A stretch of 41,243 nucleotides of DNA, from NCBI GenBank assembly GCA_910585895.1, contig CAJUHY010000010.1, forward strand, positions 19,806 to 61,048. The letters run 5' to 3'. The position numbers were made by a program, and so were the translations under genes. Below are positions 31,688 through 39,784 of this stretch, one piece after another (within the stretch, counting starts at the first letter, position 1; the number at the start of each line of letters is the position of its first letter). A model generated the notes under the pieces. The model was not told the DNA's origin. It searched no databases and was given only the letters and a program-made list of their open reading frames with translations. This stretch comes from an uncultured Lachnospiraceae bacterium (GTDB lineage Bacteria > Bacillota > Clostridia > Lachnospirales > Lachnospiraceae).

Positions 31688-32830
31688 ATGGCAAGAGAAG
31701 ATAAATCTAAGACATTGGACATACCAGGAACAAAGGAAGATAAGTTAAAAGCGCTGAGCGCGGCGATTGCCAAGATTGAGAAGGATTATGGCAAGGGTTC
31801 CGTGATGAAGCTTGGCGATTCAGCTAAGGGCATGAATGTGGAAGCAGTGCCCACAGGATGTCTCAGTCTGGACCTCGCATTGGGGGTGGGCGGTGTTCCT
31901 AAGGGAAGGATAATTGAAGTATATGGACCGGAGTCAAGCGGTAAGACGACAGTGGCATTACATATGGTAGCAGAAGTGCAGAGGAATGGGGGGATTGCGG
32001 GTTTTATCGATGCGGAACACGCTCTGGATCCGGTATATGCCAAGAATATTGGAGTTGATATCGACAACCTCTACATTTCCCAGCCGGATAACGGTGAGCA
32101 GGCTTTGGAGATTACAGAGACGATGGTGCGTTCCGGCGCTGTGGATATTGTAATTGTTGATTCAGTAGCGGCGTTGGTTCCCAAGGCTGAGATTGATGGT
32201 GATATGGGAGATTCCCATGTGGGACTGCAGGCGCGCCTGATGTCACAGGCGTTGCGCAAATTAACAGCAATCATCAGTAAGACTAACTGTATTGTAATAT
32301 TTATCAATCAGCTGCGCGAGAAGGTTGGCGTTATGTTTGGTAACCCTGAGACGACGACCGGAGGACGTGCATTGAAGTTCTATTCTTCTGTCCGCCTGGA
32401 TGTGCGCAGAATTGAGACCCTCAAACAGGCGGGTGAGTTCATTGGCAACCGGACAAGAGTTAAGATTGTCAAGAATAAGGTGGCTCCGCCCTTTAAGGAG
32501 GCAGAATTCGATATTATGTTCGGACAGGGAATTTCCAGGGAGGGAGATATCCTTGATAACGCTGCAGATCTGGGGATTATCAACAAGTCTGGAGCCTGGT
32601 TTGCCTATAACAGTGAGAAAATCGGACAGGGGCGCGAGAATGCCAAGCAGTTTTTGCGGGAACATGCGGATATCTGTCAGGAGATAGAGCAGAAAGTGCG
32701 CGAACAGGTTCTGGCAAACAGTTCTGACGAAGAGGAAGAGACGAAGGAATCTGAGAAAGCGGAAGTTAAGAAGGAAGCGGAACCTAAGAAAGCGGAAGTT
32801 AAGAAGGAAACATCTAAGGAAGCAAAATAG
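31688..32830 (+). CDS. recA: Recombinase RecA
   Basis: ATP-dependent strand-exchange protein and co-protease of LexA. The 380-aa sequence has Walker A GPESSGKTT (about 70), the IVIVDSVAALVPK Walker B, the loop MSQALRKLTAIISKTNCIVI, INQLREKVGVMFGNPETTTGG and the DNA-binding region RVKIVKNKVAPPFKEAEFDI. The acidic/basic tail after residue 345 contains an 11-residue repeat built on KAEVKKE, encoded by a 22-bp identical DNA repeat (32755-32776 and 32788-32809). ATG 31688 was preferred to 31682 because AAGGAG ends at 31680. A LexA box controls it. recX follows. Confidence 0.98.
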   Translation: MAREDKSKTLDIPGTKEDKLKALSAAIAKIEKDYGKGSVMKLGDSAKGMNVEAVPTGCLSLDLALGVGGVPKGRIIEVYGPESSGKTTVALHMVAEVQRNGGIAGFIDAEHALDPVYAKNIGVDIDNLYISQPDNGEQALEITETMVRSGAVDIVIVDSVAALVPKAEIDGDMGDSHVGLQARLMSQALRKLTAIISKTNCIVIFINQLREKVGVMFGNPETTTGGRALKFYSSVRLDVRRIETLKQAGEFIGNRTRVKIVKNKVAPPFKEAEFDIMFGQGISREGDILDNAADLGIINKSGAWFAYNSEKIGQGRENAKQFLREHADICQEIEQKVREQVLANSSDEEEETKESEKAEVKKEAEPKKAEVKKETSKEAK

Positions 32831-32897
32831 CCGCTTCATTACAAATTATTCTTACTGTAACATGCGATGCGGCATTTGTGGAAGGAAGAGAATTGGA

Positions 32898-33509
32898 ATG
32901 CAGGTAATTCAGATATTGGAATTAGACAGAAAGCGTGTGCGGATTCGTTTGGAGGATGGGTGTGAATTTGCCTTATACAAAGGTGAGGGACGGCAGTATG
33001 ATTTACAGGAGGGAGGGGAACTCTCCCAGGAGCAGTTTGAGGACATCCGCCGGGAAATCCTCATCAAGCGGGCGCGAAAGCGAGTCATGCATCTGTTGGA
33101 GAAGATGGACCGTACAGAAGAGCAGCTGCGGGTAAAGCTTAGGCAGGGATACTATCCAGAGGATGTCATAGAGGATGCTATCGGTTATGTCAAAGGATAT
33201 CATTATCTGGATGACCTGCGGTATGCACAGAATTATGTAAGAAGCCATAGGGGGAAAAAGAGTAGGAGAATGTTACAGATGGAATTGCAGAAGAGAGGCG
33301 TTGCCAAAGAATGGATTCAGCAGGCATTAGAGGAAGAATATGAACAGGAGAATGAACAGGAGCAGATCCTGAAATGGATAAGGAAGAAAGATTACTCTTC
33401 TGATACGGCAGATTTGAAAGAAAAGCAGAGAATGTATCAATTTTTGCTGCGCAGGGGATTTCGTCCGAATGACATATTGCATGCCTTAGACTTTGAGTTT
33501 CCCCTTTAG
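32898..33509 (+). CDS. recX: Regulatory protein RecX
   Basis: A 203-aa helical protein that modulates RecA filaments. The three-helix RecX repeats are recognisable: RARKRVMHLLEKMDRTEEQLRVKL, the YHYLDDLRYAQNYVRSH motif and KKSRRMLQMELQKRGVAKEWIQQAL, with a final QRMYQFLLRRGFRPNDIL. The N-terminal extension with beta-rich VIQILELDRKRVRIRLEDG is usual in Firmicutes. ATG 32898 follows GAAGGAAG at about 10 bp; an earlier in-frame ATG at 32862 lacks a site. It lies 67 bp after recA without a visible terminator, so it probably shares the SOS-controlled transcript. Confidence 0.93.
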   Translation: MQVIQILELDRKRVRIRLEDGCEFALYKGEGRQYDLQEGGELSQEQFEDIRREILIKRARKRVMHLLEKMDRTEEQLRVKLRQGYYPEDVIEDAIGYVKGYHYLDDLRYAQNYVRSHRGKKSRRMLQMELQKRGVAKEWIQQALEEEYEQENEQEQILKWIRKKDYSSDTADLKEKQRMYQFLLRRGFRPNDILHALDFEFPL

Positions 33510-33671
33510 CGTCAGAAGGTTTTCCTGAGGGGTGTGGTTGTAGTTAGCAGTTAGTTTGCCAAGTGTTGTCCCGTTCGTGTGGGTATATGAAGCATACGGC
33601 AGAATAGAGACATATTGACAAATGAACGGATATTCTGAAAATTGATTTTCGTGCTCAAAACTTCAGACTAC

Positions 33672-33700
33672 TTGACATGTGCGAAAAAAAAGTATAAAAT
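33672..33700 (+). promoter_or_regulatory. rny promoter
   Basis: TTGACA (33672-33677), 17 bp and TAAAAT (33695-33700) form the promoter in the 291-bp gene-free gap 33510-33800. The leader would be about 95 nt. The earlier part of the gap shows only a weaker TTGACA near 33615. Confidence 0.7.
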
Positions 33701-33787
33701 TGATATGTTGTTATTCATGTCTTAAAATTGCATATCATGGGTGCAGTTTATAGTATAGGGCATATATGTACAATGATAACTAAATAA

Positions 33788-33800
33788 AGGAGGTGCTCCT
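33788..33800 (+). promoter_or_regulatory. Hairpin masking the rny ribosome binding site
   Basis: AGGAG (33788-33792), GTG loop, CTCCT (33796-33800) form a perfect 5-bp stem that contains the core of the ribosome binding site and ends directly before the GTG start codon. It could lower or regulate translation of RNase Y. Confidence 0.6.
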
Positions 33801-35348
33801 GTGCTAGATGTAATAATCTCTGTAGTTGTCACGTTAATTGTTGCAGTACCTATTACTTATTTCGCTACGGTTGCATATCGCAAACGTGTCGCAGAATCCA
33901 AGATTGGAAGTGCGGAGGAAAAGGCAAGAGAGATAATAGATGATGCTGTTAAGACTGCTGAGAACAAAAAGCGGGAATCTATGCTGGAAATCAAAGAAGA
34001 GTCCATTCGCAGCAAGAATGAATTGGACAAGGAGATTAAGGAACGGCGAAATGAGATTCAGCGCAATGAAAGGCGTGTTATCCAGAAAGAGGAACATCTG
34101 GATAAGAAATTAGAAGCCATTGAGAAGAGAGAAGCAGGGTTTGCAGCCAAGGAAGAAGAGATTAACAGGCAGAAAACAGAAGTTGCAGAGCTACATGCGA
34201 AACGCTTACAGGAACTTGAAAGAATCTCAGGATTGACCTCTGAACAGGCAAAAGATTATCTTTTAAAAATGATTGAAGATGATGTGAAGCTTGATACTGC
34301 AAAATTGATCAAAGAAATGGATATCAAAGCAAAAGAGGAAGCAGGAAAGAAAGCAAGGGAATATATTGTAACGGCCATTCAGAAATGCGCTGCTGACCAT
34401 GTGTCAGAGACTACAATTTCCGTAGTTCAGCTTCCAAATGATGAGATGAAGGGCAGGATTATTGGTAGGGAAGGACGAAATATTAGGACCCTGGAAACCA
34501 TGACAGGCGTTGACCTGATTATCGATGATACCCCAGAGGCAGTAATTCTTTCCGGGTTCGACCCGGTTCGTCGGGAAGTCGCTCGGATTGCTTTGGAGAA
34601 ATTGATCGTGGATGGGCGAATCCATCCAGCAAGAATCGAAGAAATGGTGGAGAAGGCTCAGAAAGAGGTCGAAACCATGATTCGGGAAGAGGGAGAAGCG
34701 GCAACGCTGGAAGTTGGAGTACATGGAATCCATTCAGAACTTGTCCGTCTGCTTGGAAAGATGAAATTCAGGACAAGCTATGGTCAGAACGCATTGAAAC
34801 ATTCCATAGAGGTGGCTCAGCTTTCAGGTTTATTGGCAGCGGAAGTGGGCGTGGATGTAAGGTTGGCGAAACGCGCCGGCTTACTTCACGATATTGGAAA
34901 AGCTGTCGACCATGAAGTAGAAGGCTCCCATATTCAGATTGGTGTGGATTTATGCAGGAAATACAAAGAAAGTCCAATGATTATCAATGCAGTAGAAGCA
35001 CATCACGGAGATGTGGAACCGGAATCTCTTATTGCATGTCTCGTACAGGCAGCGGATGCAATCTCAGCGGCCAGACCAGGCGCAAGAAGAGAGACGCTGG
35101 AAACATATTCTAACAGGCTGAAACAGTTGGAAGATATTGCAAACGGTTTCAAGGGAGTAGATAAATCATTTGCTATTCAGGCAGGCAGGGAGATTCGGAT
35201 TATGGTGGTTCCCGACCAGGTTAACGATGCAGATATGATTTTGCTGGCGCGTGATATATCCAAACAGATTGAAAATGATTTGGAGTATCCGGGACAGATT
35301 AAAGTTAATGTAATCCGTGAGTCTCGTGTAACTGACTACGCGAAGTAA
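33801..35348 (+). CDS. rny: Ribonuclease Y
   Basis: Membrane-anchored endoribonuclease that starts mRNA decay in Gram-positive bacteria. The 515-aa protein has an N-terminal membrane helix (about 2-24), a long charged coiled coil (about 30-190), a KH domain with GRIIGREGRNIRTLE (about 216-230) and an HD domain with HSIEVAQL and the metal pair in LLHDIGKAVDHE (about 355-366). Length is normal. The start is GTG 33801 with AAAGGAGGTG (33786-33795) partly locked in a hairpin. A terminator follows the stop. Confidence 0.97.
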   Translation: MLDVIISVVVTLIVAVPITYFATVAYRKRVAESKIGSAEEKAREIIDDAVKTAENKKRESMLEIKEESIRSKNELDKEIKERRNEIQRNERRVIQKEEHLDKKLEAIEKREAGFAAKEEEINRQKTEVAELHAKRLQELERISGLTSEQAKDYLLKMIEDDVKLDTAKLIKEMDIKAKEEAGKKAREYIVTAIQKCAADHVSETTISVVQLPNDEMKGRIIGREGRNIRTLETMTGVDLIIDDTPEAVILSGFDPVRREVARIALEKLIVDGRIHPARIEEMVEKAQKEVETMIREEGEAATLEVGVHGIHSELVRLLGKMKFRTSYGQNALKHSIEVAQLSGLLAAEVGVDVRLAKRAGLLHDIGKAVDHEVEGSHIQIGVDLCRKYKESPMIINAVEAHHGDVEPESLIACLVQAADAISAARPGARRETLETYSNRLKQLEDIANGFKGVDKSFAIQAGREIRIMVVPDQVNDADMILLARDISKQIENDLEYPGQIKVNVIRESRVTDYAK

Positions 35349-35355
35349 GAGATGC

Positions 35356-35390
35356 AAGGCCGTCAACAAGTATTTGTTGACGGTCTTTTC
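35356..35390 (+). terminator. Intrinsic terminator of rny
   Basis: GGCCGTCAACAA (35358-35369) pairs with TTGTTGACGGTC (35374-35385; one G-T pair) over a 4-nt loop and runs into TTTTC. It lies 8 bp after the rny stop. Confidence 0.88.
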
Positions 35391-35426
35391 TATGAAAATA
35401 TTATTTATTATACTAGGAGGAATATT

Positions 35427-35969
35427 ATGGGACAGCCAACCATGAAACGAATTAAAAGAGAATTAGAGCATAAGGGCAGTATATTAGATATCTATTCAGA
35501 CTATATGGAAATGCCCGACGGCAAGATAGAAAAGTGGGATTATGTGGAGCACCGCAAGGGAGCAGCGGCGGTTGTACCTGTGCTGTCTGATGGAAGGATA
35601 TTGATGGTACGCCAGTACCGCAATGCCTTGGAGCGTTTTACCTTGGAGATACCGGCAGGGGCCAGAGATTCGGTAACAGAACCAATGATAGAATGCGCCT
35701 CCAGGGAATTAGAAGAAGAGACGGGGTATCGCTGTGACAATCTGCAGTTTCTCTTGTCCTTGCGGACAACGGTTGCTTTTTGTAATGAAATGGTGGATGT
35801 GTTTGTGGCCTTAAATCTGGTACCCTCCAAACAGCATCTCGATGAGGGGGAGTTTATTGACTTGGAAGCACATTCGTTGGAGGAATTGTGTGAGATGATT
35901 TATCAGGGGACGATTCAGGACGGCAAGACGGTGGCGGCGATTCTGGCATACAAGGATAAATATTGCTAA
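35427..35969 (+). CDS. Nudix hydrolase, ADP-ribose pyrophosphatase type
   Basis: A 180-aa Nudix enzyme of the ADP-ribose pyrophosphatase kind, hydrolysing ADP-ribose to AMP and ribose 5-phosphate (substrate inferred from the family). The Nudix box is ECASRELEEETGY at about 94-106; its N-terminal part (PAGARDSVTE) has the Gly one residue further from the Glu than the usual consensus. Other ADPRase features: VEHRKGAAAVVPVL and RQYRNALERFTLEIPAG. AGGAGG (35415-35420) precedes ATG 35427; the longer frame crosses the rny terminator. It stands alone between rny and spoIIM. Confidence 0.9.
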   Translation: MGQPTMKRIKRELEHKGSILDIYSDYMEMPDGKIEKWDYVEHRKGAAAVVPVLSDGRILMVRQYRNALERFTLEIPAGARDSVTEPMIECASRELEEETGYRCDNLQFLLSLRTTVAFCNEMVDVFVALNLVPSKQHLDEGEFIDLEAHSLEELCEMIYQGTIQDGKTVAAILAYKDKYC

Positions 35970-36064
35970 GGAAACTTTTCAAAAATTTGGACAGGGAATG
36001 AATTTTCATCCAAACTCTTGCATAAGATTAGCAAAAGAATGAATGGACTCGTTATGGGAAATTT

Positions 36065-36700
36065 ATGAGAAAATTTTTGCATTTACAATGGAGACGGTGG
36101 GAGAAAGCTCCTAAAAACAGGTCTTTGTGGACACGGATTATGCAGGGGAGCCTTCTGGGGGCTTTTATAGCAGGGATATTTATGGCGAATTTCATGGGTA
36201 GGGAAGCAGTTTCCAATGCTGGGATTTTGAATGACTATTTTGTGGAGAAGTTTCAGTATACGGAAGTCAATGGACAAAATCTATTTTTCTACATTATGGG
36301 GGAGCGTGTACCCTTGCTGCTGCTTCTGTTGCTTTTGACGTTGACCTCTCTTGGTTTAGTTGGCGGACTTTTTATGTTAGGCTGGCAAGGATTTTCTGTG
36401 GGATTTATGCTTTCCACAGCCATTGCCAAATATGGCCTCAAAGGAATTCTGCTGGTGCTTGGAGGGTTGTTTCCCCAGTATCTGTTCTATTTTCCGGTAT
36501 ATATCTTGTATTGTTATCTTGCAGACTATCTGCGCAGGCGGATTGGGAAAGACAGGATGGGAAATGGTTCAGACCGCAGTTATATTTATGGGGCATGGAT
36601 AGTAGCGGCAGTGGGGATTTTACTTCTGTTTATGGCTGGGATTTTTTTGGAAAGCTATGTAAATCCGACAATTTTAAAAAAAATATTAATTATTTTTTAA
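36065..36700 (+). CDS. spoIIM: Stage II sporulation protein M
   Basis: A 211-aa membrane protein of the SpoIIM (DUF95) family, part of the SpoIIDMP peptidoglycan machinery that drives engulfment during sporulation. About five hydrophobic helices are visible; the family core is LTLTSLGLVGGLFMLGWQGFSVG and GLKGILLVLGGLFPQYLFYFPVY. Its neighbour is an xerD-like gene, the same order as in Bacillus and Clostridium, supporting the call. ATG 36065 is the first usable start; the upstream ATG 36054 stops at once. The ribosome binding site is weak (GGGAA). Presence implies a spore-forming lineage. Confidence 0.92.
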   Translation: MRKFLHLQWRRWEKAPKNRSLWTRIMQGSLLGAFIAGIFMANFMGREAVSNAGILNDYFVEKFQYTEVNGQNLFFYIMGERVPLLLLLLLLTLTSLGLVGGLFMLGWQGFSVGFMLSTAIAKYGLKGILLVLGGLFPQYLFYFPVYILYCYLADYLRRRIGKDRMGNGSDRSYIYGAWIVAAVGILLLFMAGIFLESYVNPTILKKILIIF

Positions 36701-36792
36701 CAAAATTTTACAATATATAGACAGCGCAAAATACTCATGGACGACATCTTGTGGTGAGCCTGAAAAGCCCGGAAATAAGGCAAAAAATACAT

Positions 36793-36821
36793 TTGATTTT
36801 CTGTGAAAATATCATTATAAT
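36793..36821 (+). promoter_or_regulatory. Promoter of the xerD-like gene
   Basis: TTGATT (36793-36798), 17 bp and a perfect TATAAT (36816-36821) lie 65 bp before the start codon, in the 185-bp gap after spoIIM. Confidence 0.7.
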
Positions 36822-36885
36822 ATATTTTACCAGAATTGTGAGATGAGTTCTGGTGACATAAAATGATAGATGGGGTAGCAGAGTT

Positions 36886-37635
36886 ATGACAGAAATAATA
36901 CAGAAATTTTCGCTTTATTTAAGAGAAGTTCGCAAAACATCGGAGAATACGATACTTTCTTATGAGAGAGATTTAAAAAAGATGGTTCAGTATTTTGAAG
37001 AGCAGGGAATTGGCAGACCGGAACAAATTACAGCAATGGGGCTGAACTCTTATATTCTTTATCTTGAGAGTCAGGGGAAAAAACCCGCAACCATCTCCAG
37101 GAGTATTGCCTCGCTGAAAGCTTTTTTTCATTATCTGCAGAGAGATGGATACGTAAAAGAGAATGCTGCTGAGAGTTTAAAAGCGCCCAGGATAGAACGG
37201 AAAGCGCCGACGATACTTTCAGAGGAGGAGACATTTCGTCTGCTTGAGCAGGCAGGAGGATTAACGCCCAAGGAACTGCGTGACAGGGCAATGTTGGAGT
37301 TGCTGTATCATACGGGCATCCGGGTCTCTGAACTGATATCTTTGAAACTGTCTGATGTAAATCTGCAGATGGAGTACCTTACTTGCCGGGACAGCAGCAG
37401 GGAACGGATTGTCCCCTTTAATGCTGTGGCCAGGCAGGCATTAGAAGCCTACCTTGAGCAAGGGCGGACCGCGCTGCTCTCAGAAGAGGAAAGCAGCTAT
37501 CTGTTTACAAATTGTTCGGGACAGGTGATGAGCCGTCAGGGATTTTGGAAGCTGGTAAAATCTTACGGCAAGAAAGCAGGAATTACCGGTGAACTGACTT
37601 CACATACCCTGCGGCGTTCTGCTGCCCGCTCCTAA
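36886..37635 (+). CDS. xerD: Tyrosine recombinase XerD-like, C-terminally truncated
   Basis: Site-specific recombinase of the kind that resolves chromosome dimers. The N-terminal SAM-like domain (1-105) and most of the catalytic domain are intact, with catalytic Arg146 in HTGIRVSEL and His240-x-x-Arg243 in HTLR. The position of the catalytic Lys in the beta-hairpin reads CRDSSRERIVP. After HTLR the sequence departs from the family (RSAARS) and stops at 249 residues. About 45 residues are missing, including the second His/Trp and the nucleophilic Tyr, so strand cleavage should be impossible. Synteny with spoIIM suggests this was the native xerD. A promoter is present. Pseudogene, assembly error or dominant regulator are alternatives. 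Confidence 0.85.
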   Translation: MTEIIQKFSLYLREVRKTSENTILSYERDLKKMVQYFEEQGIGRPEQITAMGLNSYILYLESQGKKPATISRSIASLKAFFHYLQRDGYVKENAAESLKAPRIERKAPTILSEEETFRLLEQAGGLTPKELRDRAMLELLYHTGIRVSELISLKLSDVNLQMEYLTCRDSSRERIVPFNAVARQALEAYLEQGRTALLSEEESSYLFTNCSGQVMSRQGFWKLVKSYGKKAGITGELTSHTLRRSAARS

Positions 37636-37642
37636 CGCCTGC

Positions 37643-37705
37643 TGTGCACAGGGCAAAATATTTCAAACTGTTTCTGGAAAATGTATGTTGTGCACAGGAA
37701 AATAT
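37643..37705. repeat. Short direct repeats after the truncated xerD
   Basis: TGTGCACAGG followed by AAAATAT occurs at 37643-37661 (with two extra bases GC) and 37689-37705, 46 bp apart. They lie just after the premature stop of xerD and just before the converging DAHP synthase end, and may mark the rearrangement that removed the xerD 3' end. Confidence 0.6.
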
Positions 37706-37708
37706 AGC

Positions 37709-38737
37709 TTAGTTCATTTCCGCGATGTGGTATATCAGTTCTTCGGATTCTTTCCAGCCAAGACAGGGGTCGGTAATGGATTTTCCATAGATATGTTCGC
37801 CGACCTTCTGACAGCCAGGTTCAATATAACTCTCAATCATCACGCCTTTTACCAGCTTATGTATTTCGGGAGAAATCCTGCGATTGTGCATAATCTCTTT
37901 GACAATACGGATTTGCTGCTCATATTGTTTGTTAGAATTGGAATGGTTAGAGTCGATGATGGCGGCATGGTTTTTTAAATCCATGTCTTCGTACATTTGA
38001 ATCAGCCGCTCCAAATCCTCATAATGGTAGTTGGGAATGCAGACACCGCGTTTATTGACAGCTCCGCGCAACACGACATGCGTGAGAGGGTTGCCGCTGG
38101 TGTCAACCTCATATCCACGAAAAACGAAATGATGCGGATGCTGTGCTGCATATACGGAATTGAGCATCACGGAGTAATCACCGCTGGTGGGGTTTTTCAT
38201 ACCGGCAGGCACGTCAAAGCCGCTGACGGTAAGGCGGTGCTGCTGGTCTTCCACGGAGCGCGCGCCGATGGCAACGTAGGACAGAAGATCCTCAACATAG
38301 GGCCAGTTCTCGGGGTAGAGCATTTCATCTGCGGAGGACAGTCCGCTCTCTTCTAGGGCGCGGATATGCATTTTGCGCATGGCAATCAATCCGGCAACCA
38401 TGTCCGGGTGTTTCTCGGGATCCGGCTGATGGGCGATTCCCTTGTAGCCTTCGCCGGTCGTCCGCGGTTTGTTAGTGTAAATGCGGGGAACGAGGACCAG
38501 GCTGTCTTTGACTTTTTCCTGTACTTTACTCAGGCGGCTGATATAATCGCAGACAGAATCTTCGTTGTCAGCGGAACAAGGTCCGATAATTACTAGAAAT
38601 TTATCAGATACGCCGGAAATGATGTCGCTGACCAATTTGTCGCGCTCCTTCTTCGTGCGTGTGGCAGTTGCAGAAAGACCATATTCCTGTTTGATTTCTT
38701 CCGGGCTGGGAAGTTTTTTTAAAAATCTGAAACTCAT
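37709..38737 (-). CDS. 3-deoxy-7-phosphoheptulonate (DAHP) synthase, AroF/G/H type
   Basis: Condenses phosphoenolpyruvate and erythrose 4-phosphate, the first step to aromatic amino acids. The 342-aa class I enzyme has GPCSADN, LVPRIYTNKPRTTGEGYKG, HHFVFRGYEV, the DSNHSNSNKQ metal/phosphate loop, GVMIESYI and YGKSITDPCLGW. Several motifs differ from the E. coli forms (GEGYKG for GWKG, GMKNPTSGD for the GxKNGT loop), marking a separate clostridial branch. AAGGAG precedes ATG 38737. It lies 22 bp downstream of aroE and is probably co-transcribed. Feedback specificity cannot be told. Confidence 0.93.
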   Translation of the reverse strand: MSFRFLKKLPSPEEIKQEYGLSATATRTKKERDKLVSDIISGVSDKFLVIIGPCSADNEDSVCDYISRLSKVQEKVKDSLVLVPRIYTNKPRTTGEGYKGIAHQPDPEKHPDMVAGLIAMRKMHIRALEESGLSSADEMLYPENWPYVEDLLSYVAIGARSVEDQQHRLTVSGFDVPAGMKNPTSGDYSVMLNSVYAAQHPHHFVFRGYEVDTSGNPLTHVVLRGAVNKRGVCIPNYHYEDLERLIQMYEDMDLKNHAAIIDSNHSNSNKQYEQQIRIVKEIMHNRRISPEIHKLVKGVMIESYIEPGCQKVGEHIYGKSITDPCLGWKESEELIYHIAEMN

Positions 38738-38759
38738 ATGTCCTACTCCTTAATCTAAA

Positions 38760-39629
38760 TTATTGTGAAAAGAATTTCTCCTTAATAATATCTGTAGGCA
38801 TTTCCTGTCCAGTCCAGCATTTAAAAGCCGCTGCGCCCTGGTACAGGAGCATATACATGCCGTTAAAGCAAGGGCAGTTTTGTTCCTTTGCCTGTCTCAT
38901 CAGCAAGGTTTCCCTGGGATTATAGATGATATCCGAGACAATCAGCCCTTTGTGCAGCAAAGAGGAATCAGGGATGGGGCTCCGCGCACTTTCCGGGGCC
39001 ATGCCCACGCTGGTTGCGTTAGTCAGAATCACGCTGTCAGCGATGCTGTCAGCGAGCAGAGCGGTATTTTCTATGTCCAGCAGGCGGATATGGCAGCCGG
39101 TCTCCGCAGCCACACGCTGACAGAACTCCTGGGCATTTTCCCAGGAGTTATTCTTGCGTTTGAACATATCAATAGCAGAAACGCCGTCTAAAGCAGCCTG
39201 TACGCAGATGGCAGTGGCAGCGCCGCCAGCTCCCAAAAGAGTCATTTTCCTGCCGATGATGTCATACCCGGCATCAGTTACAGAATGCATATACCCTACG
39301 CCGTCGGTGGTATGTCCAATCAGCTTTCCGTCCCTGACAATTACGGTATTAACAGCATTGGCAAGTCTTGCCGCAGGAGTGAGTTCATCGAGATATGGCA
39401 GGATATGTACCTTTAAGGGCATGGTGAGGTTGAAGCCGCAGATACCGACAGCTTTAAGTCCCATGACAGCTTCCCGCAGCTGTTCTGGCTTCACGTCAAA
39501 GGCAAGGTATACATAATCAAGTCCCAGCAGACGGAAGGATTCGTTGTGCATCTGCGGTGAGATGCTGTGCGCTACCGGGCTGCCTAAAAGGGCAGTCAGC
39601 TTTGTTTTTCCAGTGATTTCGTGATTCAT
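38760..39629 (-). CDS. aroE: Shikimate dehydrogenase
   Basis: Reduces 3-dehydroshikimate to shikimate with NADP(H). The 289-aa protein has the substrate motif SISPQMHN (about 22-29), the catalytic Lys in FNLTMPLKVH (about 73), the NTVIVRDGKLIGHTTDGVGY region with the conserved Asp, and the nucleotide motif LLGAGGAATAI. The usual NRT-type NADP motif after beta-2 reads MFKRKN, so cofactor preference is unsure; related proteins include quinate/shikimate dehydrogenases. AAGGTGG precedes ATG 39629. It is the first gene of a two-gene unit with DAHP synthase. Confidence 0.94.
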   Translation of the reverse strand: MNHEITGKTKLTALLGSPVAHSISPQMHNESFRLLGLDYVYLAFDVKPEQLREAVMGLKAVGICGFNLTMPLKVHILPYLDELTPAARLANAVNTVIVRDGKLIGHTTDGVGYMHSVTDAGYDIIGRKMTLLGAGGAATAICVQAALDGVSAIDMFKRKNNSWENAQEFCQRVAAETGCHIRLLDIENTALLADSIADSVILTNATSVGMAPESARSPIPDSSLLHKGLIVSDIIYNPRETLLMRQAKEQNCPCFNGMYMLLYQGAAAFKCWTGQEMPTDIIKEKFFSQ

Positions 39630-39665
39630 AAATCCACCTTATTTCTAAAATTTTAATTTCCATAT

Positions 39666-39694
39666 ATCTTAAAATATTATAAAAAATATGTCAA
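39666..39694 (-). promoter_or_regulatory. aroE promoter
   Basis: On the minus strand TTGACA (39694-39689), a 17-bp spacer and TAAGAT (39671-39666) lie 37 bp before the aroE ATG in a very AT-rich gap. The promoter of the divergent LRR gene (possible -10 TATATT at 39743-39748) is less clear. Confidence 0.7.
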
Positions 39695-39784
39695 TGCAAA
39701 TTGTTTTTAAAATTTCCTGTTAAAAAGTTTTCTGAAATGTGTTATATTTAAAGAAAAGATGGAAAAAGTTACAGGAGGAACAAA

